Virus record (IMG/VR): IMGVR_UViG_3300030333_007526
Coordinates: 1-59,112 of that record
Reading direction: 5' to 3' (one strand)
Source of the DNA: a virus
DNA: 59,112 nucleotides
Shown: positions 1-8,773 of the stretch, piece after piece
Numbering within the stretch: position 1 is the stretch's first letter
How the letters are laid out: each line of letters starts with the position of its first letter
Notes under the pieces: generated by a model
Seen by the model: only the letters and a program-made list of their open reading frames with translations
Told to the model about the DNA's origin: nothing
The model's database searches: none
Translations under genes and position numbers: made by a program

Positions 1-551
1 GGATTCTTGTACTTGTAAGTATCACCATTATAACTTCTTGCCACAAAATAACTAACATTTCCGTCATCATTAAAAGAAGGCACCACAATTCTGTTGCGAT
101 ATTCTCCGCTGAAACAATAGCCGATCTTCCATTTTAATATCTGTTCGTCTGTGACGCCACGCGATTTCAAATAGTTGCGTGCATATAAACCAGTCCTAGG
201 TATATTGTCGTGACATAGACTTATGAACTCTGGCGGGAGTTCCAGGATCTGATCGTGTCTCTCCACGCTTCTCTCAGCAAAGAGATCATCAAATCTTTCC
301 AGATCTTGCCTGCCGAATGTTTGGTCCCATTTCTGTAGTTGAGTATAGGAACCAAAAGACCTAATAAGACGCCTAATAGAGCGGCCCCTATAATCACAAA
401 TCCAACACTTAAATACATTTTTAGACACGTTAACAGAAAGCTTAGATTTGTGGTGATTACATTTCGGGCATTTGAAAAGAATTTCCGAACCATGATCTCG
501 ACCTCTTCCTAAAGCTTCATTTAGTATCTTCTTCGCTGCTGCTTTGTTCAA
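1..551 (-). CDS. DNA primase, N-terminal part (runs off left edge)
   Basis: This is the first 183 codons of a primase that makes RNA primers for replication. The frame opens after a TAG and starts at a TTG at 551, inside the end of the resolvase gene, behind a G-rich stretch that could bind the ribosome. Near residue 28 it has a CPKCNHH motif, followed about 20 residues later by CWICDYRG, the zinc finger of T4 gp61/DnaG-type primases. Further on come a GYCFSGEYRNRIVVPSF block and FVARSY, typical of the segment linking the zinc finger to the catalytic core. The Toprim core lies outside the window. The neighbouring resolvase fits a replication and recombination module. The family is clear; the exact start is less certain because no in-frame ATG exists. 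Confidence 0.8.
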   Translation of the reverse strand, partial: MNKAAAKKILNEALGRGRDHGSEILFKCPKCNHHKSKLSVNVSKNVFKCWICDYRGRSIRRLIRSFGSYTQLQKWDQTFGRQDLERFDDLFAERSVERHDQILELPPEFISLCHDNIPRTGLYARNYLKSRGVTDEQILKWKIGYCFSGEYRNRIVVPSFNDDGNVSYFVARSYNGDTYKYKN

Positions 552-1098
552 TCGCCCACCCCGCTTTTGCTATAACAATTGCATCTGCACGGTCATACGA
601 TTCAGGTTTTGGATTTCCGTGCTTTGTGTATTCTATCTTGAAAGCAGGCTCGTTGTCAAGCAAATATTGTAAAACAACTTGTTTTGCTTTTTGTCCTCTC
701 GGAACTTTAATACCGGCGTGCTTGCGCGCTGACGTAGAGCCGATAAACTTGGGCTCCATGCTGAACATCTCATATACAAGCCATGACACGATGCCATTGA
801 ATCTTGTAAGAGTTGAAAGAGTTTTCGCAGATGATTTGCCGCCCATAAACATATGAAGGGATTGTTCGATATAAATGTGTGAAATTGGATGATCTGATTC
901 TGCTTCCATCCAATGATCATCTTCGCGAGAAAATTGATAATTATCAAAAAGATTAAAGATTGCTTCTTTTATTCTTTCTGCTTTCTCAAATAAGTTTTTG
1001 TATTTTCTTAGGTCGACCGAATCATAAAAAACAATCTCGCCTTCTGCTACGATGGCAAAACCAGTTATGCTCGTCGAAACGTCTATTCCAAGTATCAT
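517..1098 (-). CDS. RuvC-like Holliday junction resolvase
   Basis: A 193-residue RNase H-fold nuclease, close to the usual RuvC length. It is predicted to cut branched DNA formed by recombination and replication, which T4 does with the unrelated endonuclease VII. The four acidic residues of RuvC are in place: Asp6 in the opening strand MILGIDVST, Glu78 in IYIEQ, and Asp169 and Asp172 in YDRADAIVIA, three residues apart as in RuvC. A basic KVPRGQKAKQ segment near residue 131 could contact DNA. Its end overlaps the start of the primase by 35 bases. It follows the tail fibre genes in the same direction and may share their transcript. An alternative is a related RNase H-like nuclease, but the motif spacing favours RuvC. 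Confidence 0.85.
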   Translation of the reverse strand: MILGIDVSTSITGFAIVAEGEIVFYDSVDLRKYKNLFEKAERIKEAIFNLFDNYQFSREDDHWMEAESDHPISHIYIEQSLHMFMGGKSSAKTLSTLTRFNGIVSWLVYEMFSMEPKFIGSTSARKHAGIKVPRGQKAKQVVLQYLLDNEPAFKIEYTKHGNPKPESYDRADAIVIAKAGWAIEQSSSEEDTK

Positions 1099-1110
1099 TT
1101 TAATATTATA

Positions 1111-2484
1111 CTATATATCAAGCTTTAATTTAAACGTATAATCTTGGTCTTCTTTTTTTAGAACAGGATTTGATAATGTTGCAATACCAATTAAATTTTT
1201 ACTCTCGTCGTAAATTGCAACCCTGGAGATATAAACCTGTCTTTCGAACGAGGCAGAATGACCTGTGAAGCTTGAAGACGCAACATTTGCTAATAGTTGA
1301 TCAGGATTTTCTTCATAAATATTTGAAGATGTTAGCTTTAATTTTTGTTGTCCATATAGCAAGAATGTTGGATTATTGGAATAATTAACTTCACCCTTTC
1401 TAGCATGGGTAAACATAGTCATAACTTGTGTCTTATTCACCCCTTCAAATGAAAGATTGAAAGAGCAAGAAACAAAATTTGCGCCAGCAGTGCCAGTATT
1501 GACACCATCACCAGCACCGGCTCCAAAGTAAACCCATTTTGGGCTATCTGATGAGCTTGGATTTGTCATTGGAATTTCATGATCCGGCATCAGCTCCCAT
1601 GAACCTGTTAAAAGCACAAATCCTTCATCGTACATAACAACTCCGGCAACTTTATCATTATGAGATTCAGCATGTAGGCCGCCAGAAACTTGAATTAATT
1701 CTCCATTATGCTTTATATCTCTCAATTCTCCACACAAAGAGCCAGTATAATACCACTTTAATGAAACGCTGCCTGGCTTAATCTTAGATCCAAAAAATAT
1801 AGACGGAATTGAAATTAAATTAATTGTTTGATAATCTTTAATCCATTCGTATGAATCTTCATGAGCGTCTAAATTTCCAGTAACTCTGAAGTGTGGACTC
1901 TGAGCGCCATAAAAATCTAATCTATTTCTTAAAGCCCAATAGTGAGGATATTGTGGTATAAGTCTAGCAGATTCACCGATTCTAGGATCTGTAAACTTAT
2001 CTGATTCAGGGGCGCCAGGAGAATAATAATAATCAATTTTTTGAGTATCTTCATTATCAGAATCGTATACGGCCATTTTATGGCCTGCAACATCCAAATA
2101 CTTTCTGCTTATAGATGCGGTCATTGGATACTGACCATAAAGAACATCACCAACTGAAGCTGTAGTCCATTCGTTCAATCCTCCTGATGAGGTTACAGAA
2201 CGAAAGCTTGAGCCGGCACTATCTTTACTGATAAAAGGTCTAATGAATTCATTAAACGAGTGAGCTTTACCATTTGTACTAGAACCTGATGCCTGTCTGT
2301 CAATGTTATATTCGTATAGACTAAGGTGCCCAGGTGTAGTCACCACATTTGCACTAAATGCTCCTGATTGTTCAGGCTTGCTATTATAATAAACCTTGCT
2401 ATCAAAAATGAAAAACTCACAACGAGGGTGAGTCTTCATTGTATTCAAAACAATATCTTGTGGTCTGAATTTTTTCGTTGCCAT
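1111..2484 (-). CDS. Tail fibre or adhesin-like virion protein (paralogue of its neighbour)
   Basis: A 457-residue protein with no enzyme motif, rich in Ser, Gly and Thr, as expected for an extended beta-rich fibre or receptor-binding protein. It resembles the preceding gene product in its middle (an IKPGS-type strand followed by GVVMYDEGFVLLTGS) and at the C-terminus (YSNNPTFLLYG, then a YISRVAIYD block and a terminal LSNPVLKK module). The N-terminal halves differ, so the pair looks like a shared scaffold with different heads. It is the last virion gene before the nuclease and primase genes; the intergenic gap on the far side is 12 bases. The role as adhesin is inferred from composition and position only. 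No signal peptide or membrane segment is visible. Confidence 0.6.
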   Translation of the reverse strand: MATKKFRPQDIVLNTMKTHPRCEFFIFDSKVYYNSKPEQSGAFSANVVTTPGHLSLYEYNIDRQASGSSTNGKAHSFNEFIRPFISKDSAGSSFRSVTSSGGLNEWTTASVGDVLYGQYPMTASISRKYLDVAGHKMAVYDSDNEDTQKIDYYYSPGAPESDKFTDPRIGESARLIPQYPHYWALRNRLDFYGAQSPHFRVTGNLDAHEDSYEWIKDYQTINLISIPSIFFGSKIKPGSVSLKWYYTGSLCGELRDIKHNGELIQVSGGLHAESHNDKVAGVVMYDEGFVLLTGSWELMPDHEIPMTNPSSSDSPKWVYFGAGAGDGVNTGTAGANFVSCSFNLSFEGVNKTQVMTMFTHARKGEVNYSNNPTFLLYGQQKLKLTSSNIYEENPDQLLANVASSSFTGHSASFERQVYISRVAIYDESKNLIGIATLSNPVLKKEDQDYTFKLKLDI

Positions 2485-2485
2485 T

Positions 2486-3640
2486 TTAGTAGTCTAGTCT
2501 AACACGTAAAGTAATCTCATTTGTAGGAGTTTTCTTTAGCGGCTCTGATAATTTAGCTGTTGCTAATAATTCATTGCTAGAATTATATAGTCCAATAGTT
2601 GTAATATAGGACACAGGCTCATCAGAAGCGATTGACTTGACTCTAATCTGACTGGATGACAGGTAGGTTGGGTTTGAGCTATAGTTATATTTGTTGTGTG
2701 GTACTCTGCAGAAATAAATTGTAGAATTAATTTCCGTAGAATTGTTAAATGATACGTTATAAATTCTGTGTCTTAACGCATCGCAAGATGCAGAAATAAC
2801 AGATCCAGTAAACGCACCAGAAACACTTCTTACATGTGGCTCACCATCTTGCGGAGAGCCACTAAGAAAATAATGGCCATGAGTACCAGCCGGCGAAATA
2901 CCAGGATGATTGTTAGTCTCTGCTGCCATGTCATCAAAAATAGACGAAGTAAGAACAACAACGCCTGCTTGATAGAAAATTACACCCAATGCTCTTGATG
3001 TAAGACTTGCAGTAGTATCATAAAGAAGCCCATAATCACCACCAACAACATTAGTAGTTCCCTCGCCATTTACAGAAGCGGAAAGATCTTGAAGTGTTAG
3101 CATAGCTGATGGCGCATTGGCTGACCCGGTTGGCCATGGTTGGCCCCATGAGCCGGTTCCAATCTTTATGGAAAATGAACCTTTCTTAATTTGATCTTTA
3201 ACAAGAAGTCTAGAAAAGCTAAGGAAAAAGCATGAGGTCATTGAACCTGTCTGGTCCAATGTCAAGTCGCTTTCAAACAATCTTACGGTATTATCTGAAC
3301 CAGTGTATCCCAACAATAGTTGTGAAAATTGATTATAAAGATTAATCTTTTTACTATTTTGTGTAGCAGCAGAACTAGAGAATGCTGAACTTTCGTCGTA
3401 TCCCATTGTGATATCAAAAATATGGTTAGACGACGAGCTTAAATAAGGATAATCGTAAACAGACTGAAACATACCATGGGTATAATTCTTAATGTTTTCG
3501 TTATTATATGTCGCCAAGGCTCCATCACCGGCACCACCGCTAATAATAGCGCCAGTTATAGGAATCACCTCGTGAAGAAGAGTCCTTGTGGTCGTCACAT
3601 CTGTAGTTGTATCTAATGATTCATAATTAATTACTGGCAT
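2486..3640 (-). CDS. Tail fibre or adhesin-like virion protein
   Basis: A 384-residue protein with the Ser/Gly/Thr-rich, beta-strand-like composition of phage fibres. It is related to the 457-residue product that follows it: both carry an IK-GS-type strand, a GV-Y--G-V-LT-S block, a YSSNPTYL or YSNNPTFL motif and an ending built from LSEPLKK and RVRLDY. The relation is clear by eye in the last 110 residues and weak near the N-terminus, which suggests duplication followed by divergence of the exposed part. The start has a GGAG ribosome site four bases upstream of TATAAATG. The gap to the next gene is one base. Function as an adhesin or fibre is inferred; the family is not one I can name. Confidence 0.6.
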   Translation of the reverse strand: MPVINYESLDTTTDVTTTRTLLHEVIPITGAIISGGAGDGALATYNNENIKNYTHGMFQSVYDYPYLSSSSNHIFDITMGYDESSAFSSSAATQNSKKINLYNQFSQLLLGYTGSDNTVRLFESDLTLDQTGSMTSCFFLSFSRLLVKDQIKKGSFSIKIGTGSWGQPWPTGSANAPSAMLTLQDLSASVNGEGTTNVVGGDYGLLYDTTASLTSRALGVIFYQAGVVVLTSSIFDDMAAETNNHPGISPAGTHGHYFLSGSPQDGEPHVRSVSGAFTGSVISASCDALRHRIYNVSFNNSTEINSTIYFCRVPHNKYNYSSNPTYLSSSQIRVKSIASDEPVSYITTIGLYNSSNELLATAKLSEPLKKTPTNEITLRVRLDY

Positions 3641-3652
3641 TTATATCTCCAA

Positions 3653-4648
3653 TCATGTGCCTGCGTATCTGATAATTCTAACTGGCAATTGCATTCTTGC
3701 TGACGAAACTGATCCTTGCACATATATTGTTGTGTCAACATAATCATATTTTTCACTTCCGCCAAATATGGTTTGATTAATAGAGCCATATTTATCAAAT
3801 TTTACAGATCGTGCCGCAGTAGAACGTGATGTTAATTCATTGTCCACAACAATATTAAGAGCAGTTACTGAACCTCTGGGGCCTGCTATAGATGAAATGG
3901 TTGTAGGGTCAACTAAATCATTATAAGTAACTTCATTATTGATTCCTATTCCTGTGAACGTATTATAATTGTCTAGTATAGGTGTAGATGAATTGGCAGT
4001 GCTGTTTCTAAGCGGTGTCATGTTAATCGCAGCAGTTCCGTCTGTATTATTTCTAAAGTATGCAGCTCGACCGGGAGTCAATAGACCAGCGACGAATCTA
4101 CCATCAGCATAAATTGTGTAAGAACTATCTAGTAAATTTGTGTTAAGAATGTAACTTGAACGATTTGTAGAATCGCTTGTTAATTTAGATGTATCAAGGC
4201 CAGACTCTACAAAGATAGCCATATCTGAAACTTGTGAAGATTCTAAAACATAATTTGAGCTACTAAATGCGGTTCGTAATTTTCCAGCCGTTTCTGAATT
4301 TGTAGCAACATAATAAACACTTGATGTAGTTTGCGCTGCAGATGTTACTAATTCGTTAGCCTTGAGGACTGGCAGATAAAGCAAGTCAGTTCTTGTGTGA
4401 GAAGTCAAGCCATAATTAATATTTGCATTAGTTTGAGTGAATGCTTCCAAGATTGGGGTTTGCATTATTTCTAAGTCAAAATAAGCCGAACCACTTGGGT
4501 GGTCTCGGTTAAAAAGTGTATAGTTGATTTCGTCATCGCCAAGTGCAAACTTAGTTATTTTAAAATTTCCTTGAGCGAGCCTTTTTCTACCAATGTCTGT
4601 AAGTACGGCGTCTAATATAATGTCGCCAGAGTTATCTAAAAAAGCCAT
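3653..4648 (-). CDS. Virion protein with conserved LT-GR-L-G-FK N-terminal module
   Basis: A 331-residue protein. I recognise the opening (MAFLDNSGDI, then AVLTDIGRKRLAQGNFK and GDDEINY) as a conserved family in marine phage virion gene clusters, but its exact role is unknown to me. The N-terminal 43 residues line up without gaps with those of the 493-residue virion protein encoded at 11734-13215, with 13 identities between positions 11 and 43, including Gly20, Arg21, Gly27, Phe29, Lys30, Asp38, Asp39 and Tyr43. This suggests a shared attachment domain. The rest is Ser/Thr/Asn-rich and probably fibrous. A GGAGAG sequence lies upstream of the ATG in a 40-base gap that also holds an AT-rich patch. 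Confidence 0.65.
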   Translation of the reverse strand: MAFLDNSGDIILDAVLTDIGRKRLAQGNFKITKFALGDDEINYTLFNRDHPSGSAYFDLEIMQTPILEAFTQTNANINYGLTSHTRTDLLYLPVLKANELVTSAAQTTSSVYYVATNSETAGKLRTAFSSSNYVLESSQVSDMAIFVESGLDTSKLTSDSTNRSSYILNTNLLDSSYTIYADGRFVAGLLTPGRAAYFRNNTDGTAAINMTPLRNSTANSSTPILDNYNTFTGIGINNEVTYNDLVDPTTISSIAGPRGSVTALNIVVDNELTSRSTAARSVKFDKYGSINQTIFGGSEKYDYVDTTIYVQGSVSSARMQLPVRIIRYAGT

Positions 4649-4688
4649 TTAATTATTCTCTCTCCTATAAATAGTTGCTAATTTTGGT

Positions 4689-7484
4689 TTATCCGTTCTC
4701 TAAATTATAAGTAATATTTAAATCAATTTTTTTACCAGTTTTCTTTGATTTGAGTCTGATTTTGAAATTTTTTCCCCAAATTAACTCATCTGCATCTGTG
4801 TTTCCTAAAGTCACATTTTCAAATTGTGTGTTTGATTCTTGTGTATAATCGACATTTGATAAATTAAGAGCAGCTTGTATACCAGCCGGTCTGACATGCA
4901 GAACACTTTTAAATGTTTTTGTTGGATTTGTGTAGCTTGTAACATTTAGTTCATTTTCAGTATAAACTTTTGTTAATAAATAATTATAGCCTCCATCATC
5001 TATTAATTCAATTTCATAAACTTCAGTTAGTGGACCTCTTACTTCAAGCTCGTTAACGGCTCTAAACATATAATAGTATTTTTTATTAGTTAATATCTTA
5101 TCATAACATTCTACCACACCAAACGATGATTTTTCATCTCTTATTCTCATATCGTATGTTTTATATGCAGTATTTCCAAAATCTTTTAAAGTTGTTGGTT
5201 TTTCTGTGGTCCTAAAAACTTCAAATCTTGAAAGGCGAGAGCGACTTGAATACAGAATTTTGTCTGTTTTTAACATATCGTATGAATTTTCATAAGTTAA
5301 ATTGTAAGTTTGATCAAAATCATCTAGTGCATATGGCATTTTAATTTTTGCATATGCGTCATAATTTAATTGAAAGCCAACAACTTTTGAATTATCCTTA
5401 ACAAAAAATGGCATTACATCAATAACTGCTGGAGGGTGATCTTGAATTGTTACGGTTTTTGTCGATATTGGAATTTCATATAATCTCAATCCTGTTTCAT
5501 ATTCCATTGTTGCATCAGCTAAATATTGCATGTCGCTTTTAATCGCATTAGCCACATCAGCAAAAGTATTAACATCTTCCAGCGATGTGTCTTCTGGATC
5601 AAAGTATTGTGAACTTAAAGTTTCACTTTGATAAAATTGTAAACAAAATGAAACTAGTTCATCTTCATCAGTAATAGATGTTTCAGTGGCTATTTGCTGG
5701 CTATAAACAGGATTTGAAAACTTATATCTTAGCTCTTTTGAAACCATATATTTATAAATGTTATAAACATAAGTTCTTCCATGTACTACTTGTGAATCAG
5801 TAAAATTAATATCTTCTAAATTAGTTGAATTATAAATCCAAAAATTTTGAATAGTTTGGCCATTTAGTATTTTTTCTATTCTAAATGCAATTGTTTCGTG
5901 ATATTTAGAATTTGAAGATGATTCATATAATGATTGAACAGAATCTATTTCAAAATAATTAGTAGAAAGAAAATTTACTGTATCGTTTATAACGTTTAAT
6001 GCTTTCATTGTGTTAACTTGTGCTGCGGCATTAGAGTTCATAAGTTTTGCTGCTCTAACATCAGGAGACAATAAACTCATAAAATTACCAAATAGTTTAG
6101 TCCCTCTATCTTGAACAGATGTTTTAACAAAATCAGATATTTGTGATACATCATCATACAGCCTTATGTTTTGCAAAAATTTTATCATATCAATTGATTT
6201 ATAAGTTTGAGTTGATACGGAATCAATATTGGTAACTGAATTTTTTTCTTGCGAACCTGACATGCTTGACATAATTCTTACAAGAGATTTAGAATCAACC
6301 GAAAGCGCTTCTGGCCGAACACCAGGATTAAATACTGCTAATAAGTTTGTCAAAATAACGCTATCAAAAGTATAGTTATCGATAATATCTCGAATATTTT
6401 GATTTTGTCCTTCTTCTAATACTTCTCCGTCAGCCGATGCACAACCAAATAAGTTGTTTACAGACGGAATTGTAACGTCTATATAATAAGGAAATAGCTC
6501 ACGTTTTTGTAAAACTGGCGAATCTGTATTTAATAAAAACTCTGCATTTTCGGCATTATAGAATAAGTTATCTGCTGATTGAATGTACCTATCAGTTATT
6601 GATGCTGAAAGATCTGCATTAATATATGATGAGCTTAAGTATCGTCGTAAATTATAATTTCTGTCAGACATGTAATCATCAGAACTATCACCATCTTCAT
6701 CAACGCCAAAACTTAACGATTCTTCTGGAGGAAGCATTTGATGATCGGTTTTATCTAATAAAGTTGCTATTGGGGTCTCAGAATCGATGCCTTGAAGTTC
6801 TTCAAGCTGATCATCGCGCGTGATGTAATCATATACATACGCTGGGATCAAATTTGAATTTCCGTCGTTTTCAGCTTGTTCTGCTAAAACATACCAGTGA
6901 ATGTTTGGCAGCTGTTTTTCAGATTCAAAAAAAGTATTTGCTACAAATTCATAAAATTCTGGTACATGATAATTGTAGTAAGGTAATATTTTTATTGAAG
7001 AATATGATTCGCCTGTTATTGAATTCAATACTTTTGCTCTTTTATTTTGAAATGGCATATTATATGACACATAGCCATCAATATTATATTCTTCATTACT
7101 AAACACCCCATTAAACGAATAGTCAACAATCTCATCATTAATTGAATCTTCTAAATCAAGCTGTTGAGAACCTCCAATAATGTAGTGCTCCCACATTTTG
7201 TCTGATAAAATGGCGTCAGGATTGCCCTCTAATCTGATTGGAACTTTGCGGCTGTTAATTATTGCAGATGATGAAACAACTTCAACCAATTCAGTATTAA
7301 TATATATATTATTAATATAATTTGGAGTGGTAAATTCTCCAGGCACATCAGCCGATGAACCATATGTGCTATCAACAAGCTCCCACCCTTTTTTAAGTTC
7401 AGTTCTAAAAATATCTGCTGAACCTGAAAAAAGCTCCGGGTTTACTAAAAGCACACTAATTGATTGAATGTCTTCGCTGCTCAT
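4689..7484 (-). CDS. Large tail protein with fibronectin III-like segments
   Basis: A 931-residue protein if started at the ATG at 7484, preferred over an in-frame ATG at 7538 because the upstream gene ends at 7486 and an AGGA site lies close by. No enzyme motif is visible. Two stretches look like fibronectin type III repeats: one with HGRTYVYNIYKY and one near residue 800 where KKYYYMFRAVN is followed by GPLTEVYEIE, the typical strand pattern of that fold. Asp, Asn, Ser and Tyr are abundant. It sits among fibre and baseplate genes and is followed after 40 bases by the LT-GR module protein. It probably forms an extended tail or fibre element. The repeat assignment is by eye and needs a profile search. 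Confidence 0.5.
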   Translation of the reverse strand: MSSEDIQSISVLLVNPELFSGSADIFRTELKKGWELVDSTYGSSADVPGEFTTPNYINNIYINTELVEVVSSSAIINSRKVPIRLEGNPDAILSDKMWEHYIIGGSQQLDLEDSINDEIVDYSFNGVFSNEEYNIDGYVSYNMPFQNKRAKVLNSITGESYSSIKILPYYNYHVPEFYEFVANTFFESEKQLPNIHWYVLAEQAENDGNSNLIPAYVYDYITRDDQLEELQGIDSETPIATLLDKTDHQMLPPEESLSFGVDEDGDSSDDYMSDRNYNLRRYLSSSYINADLSASITDRYIQSADNLFYNAENAEFLLNTDSPVLQKRELFPYYIDVTIPSVNNLFGCASADGEVLEEGQNQNIRDIIDNYTFDSVILTNLLAVFNPGVRPEALSVDSKSLVRIMSSMSGSQEKNSVTNIDSVSTQTYKSIDMIKFLQNIRLYDDVSQISDFVKTSVQDRGTKLFGNFMSLLSPDVRAAKLMNSNAAAQVNTMKALNVINDTVNFLSTNYFEIDSVQSLYESSSNSKYHETIAFRIEKILNGQTIQNFWIYNSTNLEDINFTDSQVVHGRTYVYNIYKYMVSKELRYKFSNPVYSQQIATETSITDEDELVSFCLQFYQSETLSSQYFDPEDTSLEDVNTFADVANAIKSDMQYLADATMEYETGLRLYEIPISTKTVTIQDHPPAVIDVMPFFVKDNSKVVGFQLNYDAYAKIKMPYALDDFDQTYNLTYENSYDMLKTDKILYSSRSRLSRFEVFRTTEKPTTLKDFGNTAYKTYDMRIRDEKSSFGVVECYDKILTNKKYYYMFRAVNELEVRGPLTEVYEIELIDDGGYNYLLTKVYTENELNVTSYTNPTKTFKSVLHVRPAGIQAALNLSNVDYTQESNTQFENVTLGNTDADELIWGKNFKIRLKSKKTGKKIDLNITYNLENG

Positions 7485-7485
7485 T

Positions 7486-8205
7486 TTAATATCCTGCTGC
7501 CGTGCTATCGGCGTCTCCGCCATCAACAAAAGTCTCATCAGATTGATTCATATTGCTTAAATTACTGGGCGATGTAATATCTGTTATATTAATAAGATTT
7601 GATGGCGGACTGCTGGCTATAACTCTTTGTTTAGTACTAATTATTTTATGTGAAGTATCGCTTTGCGCCGTTGTTGATATATAACCATCAATAAGGCTTT
7701 TAACTTTTGTGCTTATTAAAGTTGGTACACGGCTTGAGCCGCCTCGAAATTTGTCTGTTAATTTATCTTGCTCCGAGTAATACCAACTAAAATCATAAAA
7801 TTCAGTGCCTGAAAGACCTTCAGTAAGGTAGTCTTCCGTGGCTGTGGAGTCCTCTGGTGTATAATCACTGATTGTTGGAGGATTATCGCAATAAGAATAG
7901 TATACATATACAGTATAACCTGTAGTTTCATCTTGCCAGTATTCTCTAATAAAACCCAACTCTCCAGCTTGAATATAAGTTTCCATTAGATCAACAGCTG
8001 CGGCACTATATTCAAAATCTATTTCACCATCGTCAGATGGAATAGTGTAACCAATACAACCTTGAACAATAACGCCTTCACTTGTAACGCCATATGCGTT
8101 TTCAAGCATTTCTCTTATAAATTCAGAAGTTTCTGCGGTTGCTTCTTCTGCTTCGCCTTCTGTGGTTGCGCTAGCGCCACCGGGACCTTCTGATGCTGCA
8201 GCCAT
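7486..8205 (-). CDS. Hypothetical virion protein with acidic low-complexity N-terminus
   Basis: A 239-residue protein of unknown function. The first 28 residues are Ala, Gly, Glu and Thr only, apart from one Pro and a few Ser, and are probably disordered. The middle contains a Tyr-rich segment (GYTVYVYYSYCD and FYDFSWYYSEQDK) and the last 60 residues are rich in Ser, Asn and Asp. It overlaps no neighbour: 26 bases separate it from the preceding gene and one base from the next ORF start. Position between large tail genes makes a virion or assembly role likely, but nothing in the sequence proves it. Confidence 0.5.
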   Translation of the reverse strand: MAAASEGPGGASATTEGEAEEATAETSEFIREMLENAYGVTSEGVIVQGCIGYTIPSDDGEIDFEYSAAAVDLMETYIQAGELGFIREYWQDETTGYTVYVYYSYCDNPPTISDYTPEDSTATEDYLTEGLSGTEFYDFSWYYSEQDKLTDKFRGGSSRVPTLISTKVKSLIDGYISTTAQSDTSHKIISTKQRVIASSPPSNLINITDITSPSNLSNMNQSDETFVDGGDADSTAAGY

Positions 8206-8231
8206 TTAAATTACCTCACTAATAATTATCA

Positions 8232-8762
8232 CTAATTGCTAAAATTAAATTGTTTTAATGTACTTGAAGAAGAATCAAGATTTTTAGTAACCACATCTGC
8301 AGTTATATTTTCAACAATTTTTAAAGAATCTTGTGTTGATAAGCTGACTCTTTCAATTGATAAAGTTTCTTCAGGAGCACTATCAAGCGTATAAAAAGGA
8401 TCATCTACGTTTACAAATTTATCATCTGCAATTGTTTTTACATTTTTTGTGTTAGCTAGCGCCACTTGATCAATAATATTTTCATTATCAATGCTTTCTG
8501 TATCTGTTTGTTCTACCAGCAATGACATATTAATAGGCTCTGTCGAAACAGAACAGCCAATAGTGTTTAATATTTCAAGAGCCAGCGAAGTGTCAGATGT
8601 GCTTCCTATTGTTTCTGATACATAGCCAGATTTTTTAAGTCTGCGATATGCTCGATCATTTGCAATCAATGTCTCAGAGCTAGTTCTTGAGCCTCTTACT
8701 TGCTGTCTGCTTTTTCTATCTAAATTTATTTTAATGCTATTTTTTGTTAAATTAAATCCCAT
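8232..8762 (-). CDS. Small hypothetical virion-region protein
   Basis: A 176-residue protein that I do not recognise. The first 50 residues are basic (RKSRQQVRGSR and RAYRRLKKSG) while the rest is acidic and Ser/Thr-rich, with no membrane segment or enzyme motif. Such polarity is common in small structural or adaptor proteins that bind an acidic partner. The partner could be the strongly acidic 990-residue product encoded just upstream, which ends 12 bases before this gene starts; that is inference from position and charge only. The ATG is preceded by an AGGAT sequence at a suitable distance. Confidence 0.5.
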   Translation of the reverse strand: MGFNLTKNSIKINLDRKSRQQVRGSRTSSETLIANDRAYRRLKKSGYVSETIGSTSDTSLALEILNTIGCSVSTEPINMSLLVEQTDTESIDNENIIDQVALANTKNVKTIADDKFVNVDDPFYTLDSAPEETLSIERVSLSTQDSLKIVENITADVVTKNLDSSSSTLKQFNFSN

Positions 8763-8773
8763 TTTGATATCCT

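Noticed and set aside
221-493. A 90-codon minus-strand reading frame with a hydrophobic segment
   Set aside because: The overlapping frame encodes the zinc finger and linker of a primase with conserved motifs; the hydrophobic peptide is a shadow of that gene.
626-856. Plus-strand reading frames opposite the resolvase and many tail genes
   Set aside because: They lack ribosome sites and recognisable motifs and oppose well-supported genes; every convincing gene in the window is on the minus strand.
1087-1110. Host-type promoter with TATAAT before the resolvase gene
   Set aside because: A TATAAT occurs in the AT-rich gap, but no convincing -35 element is found and the gap is only 12 bases; AT-rich DNA makes such matches common.
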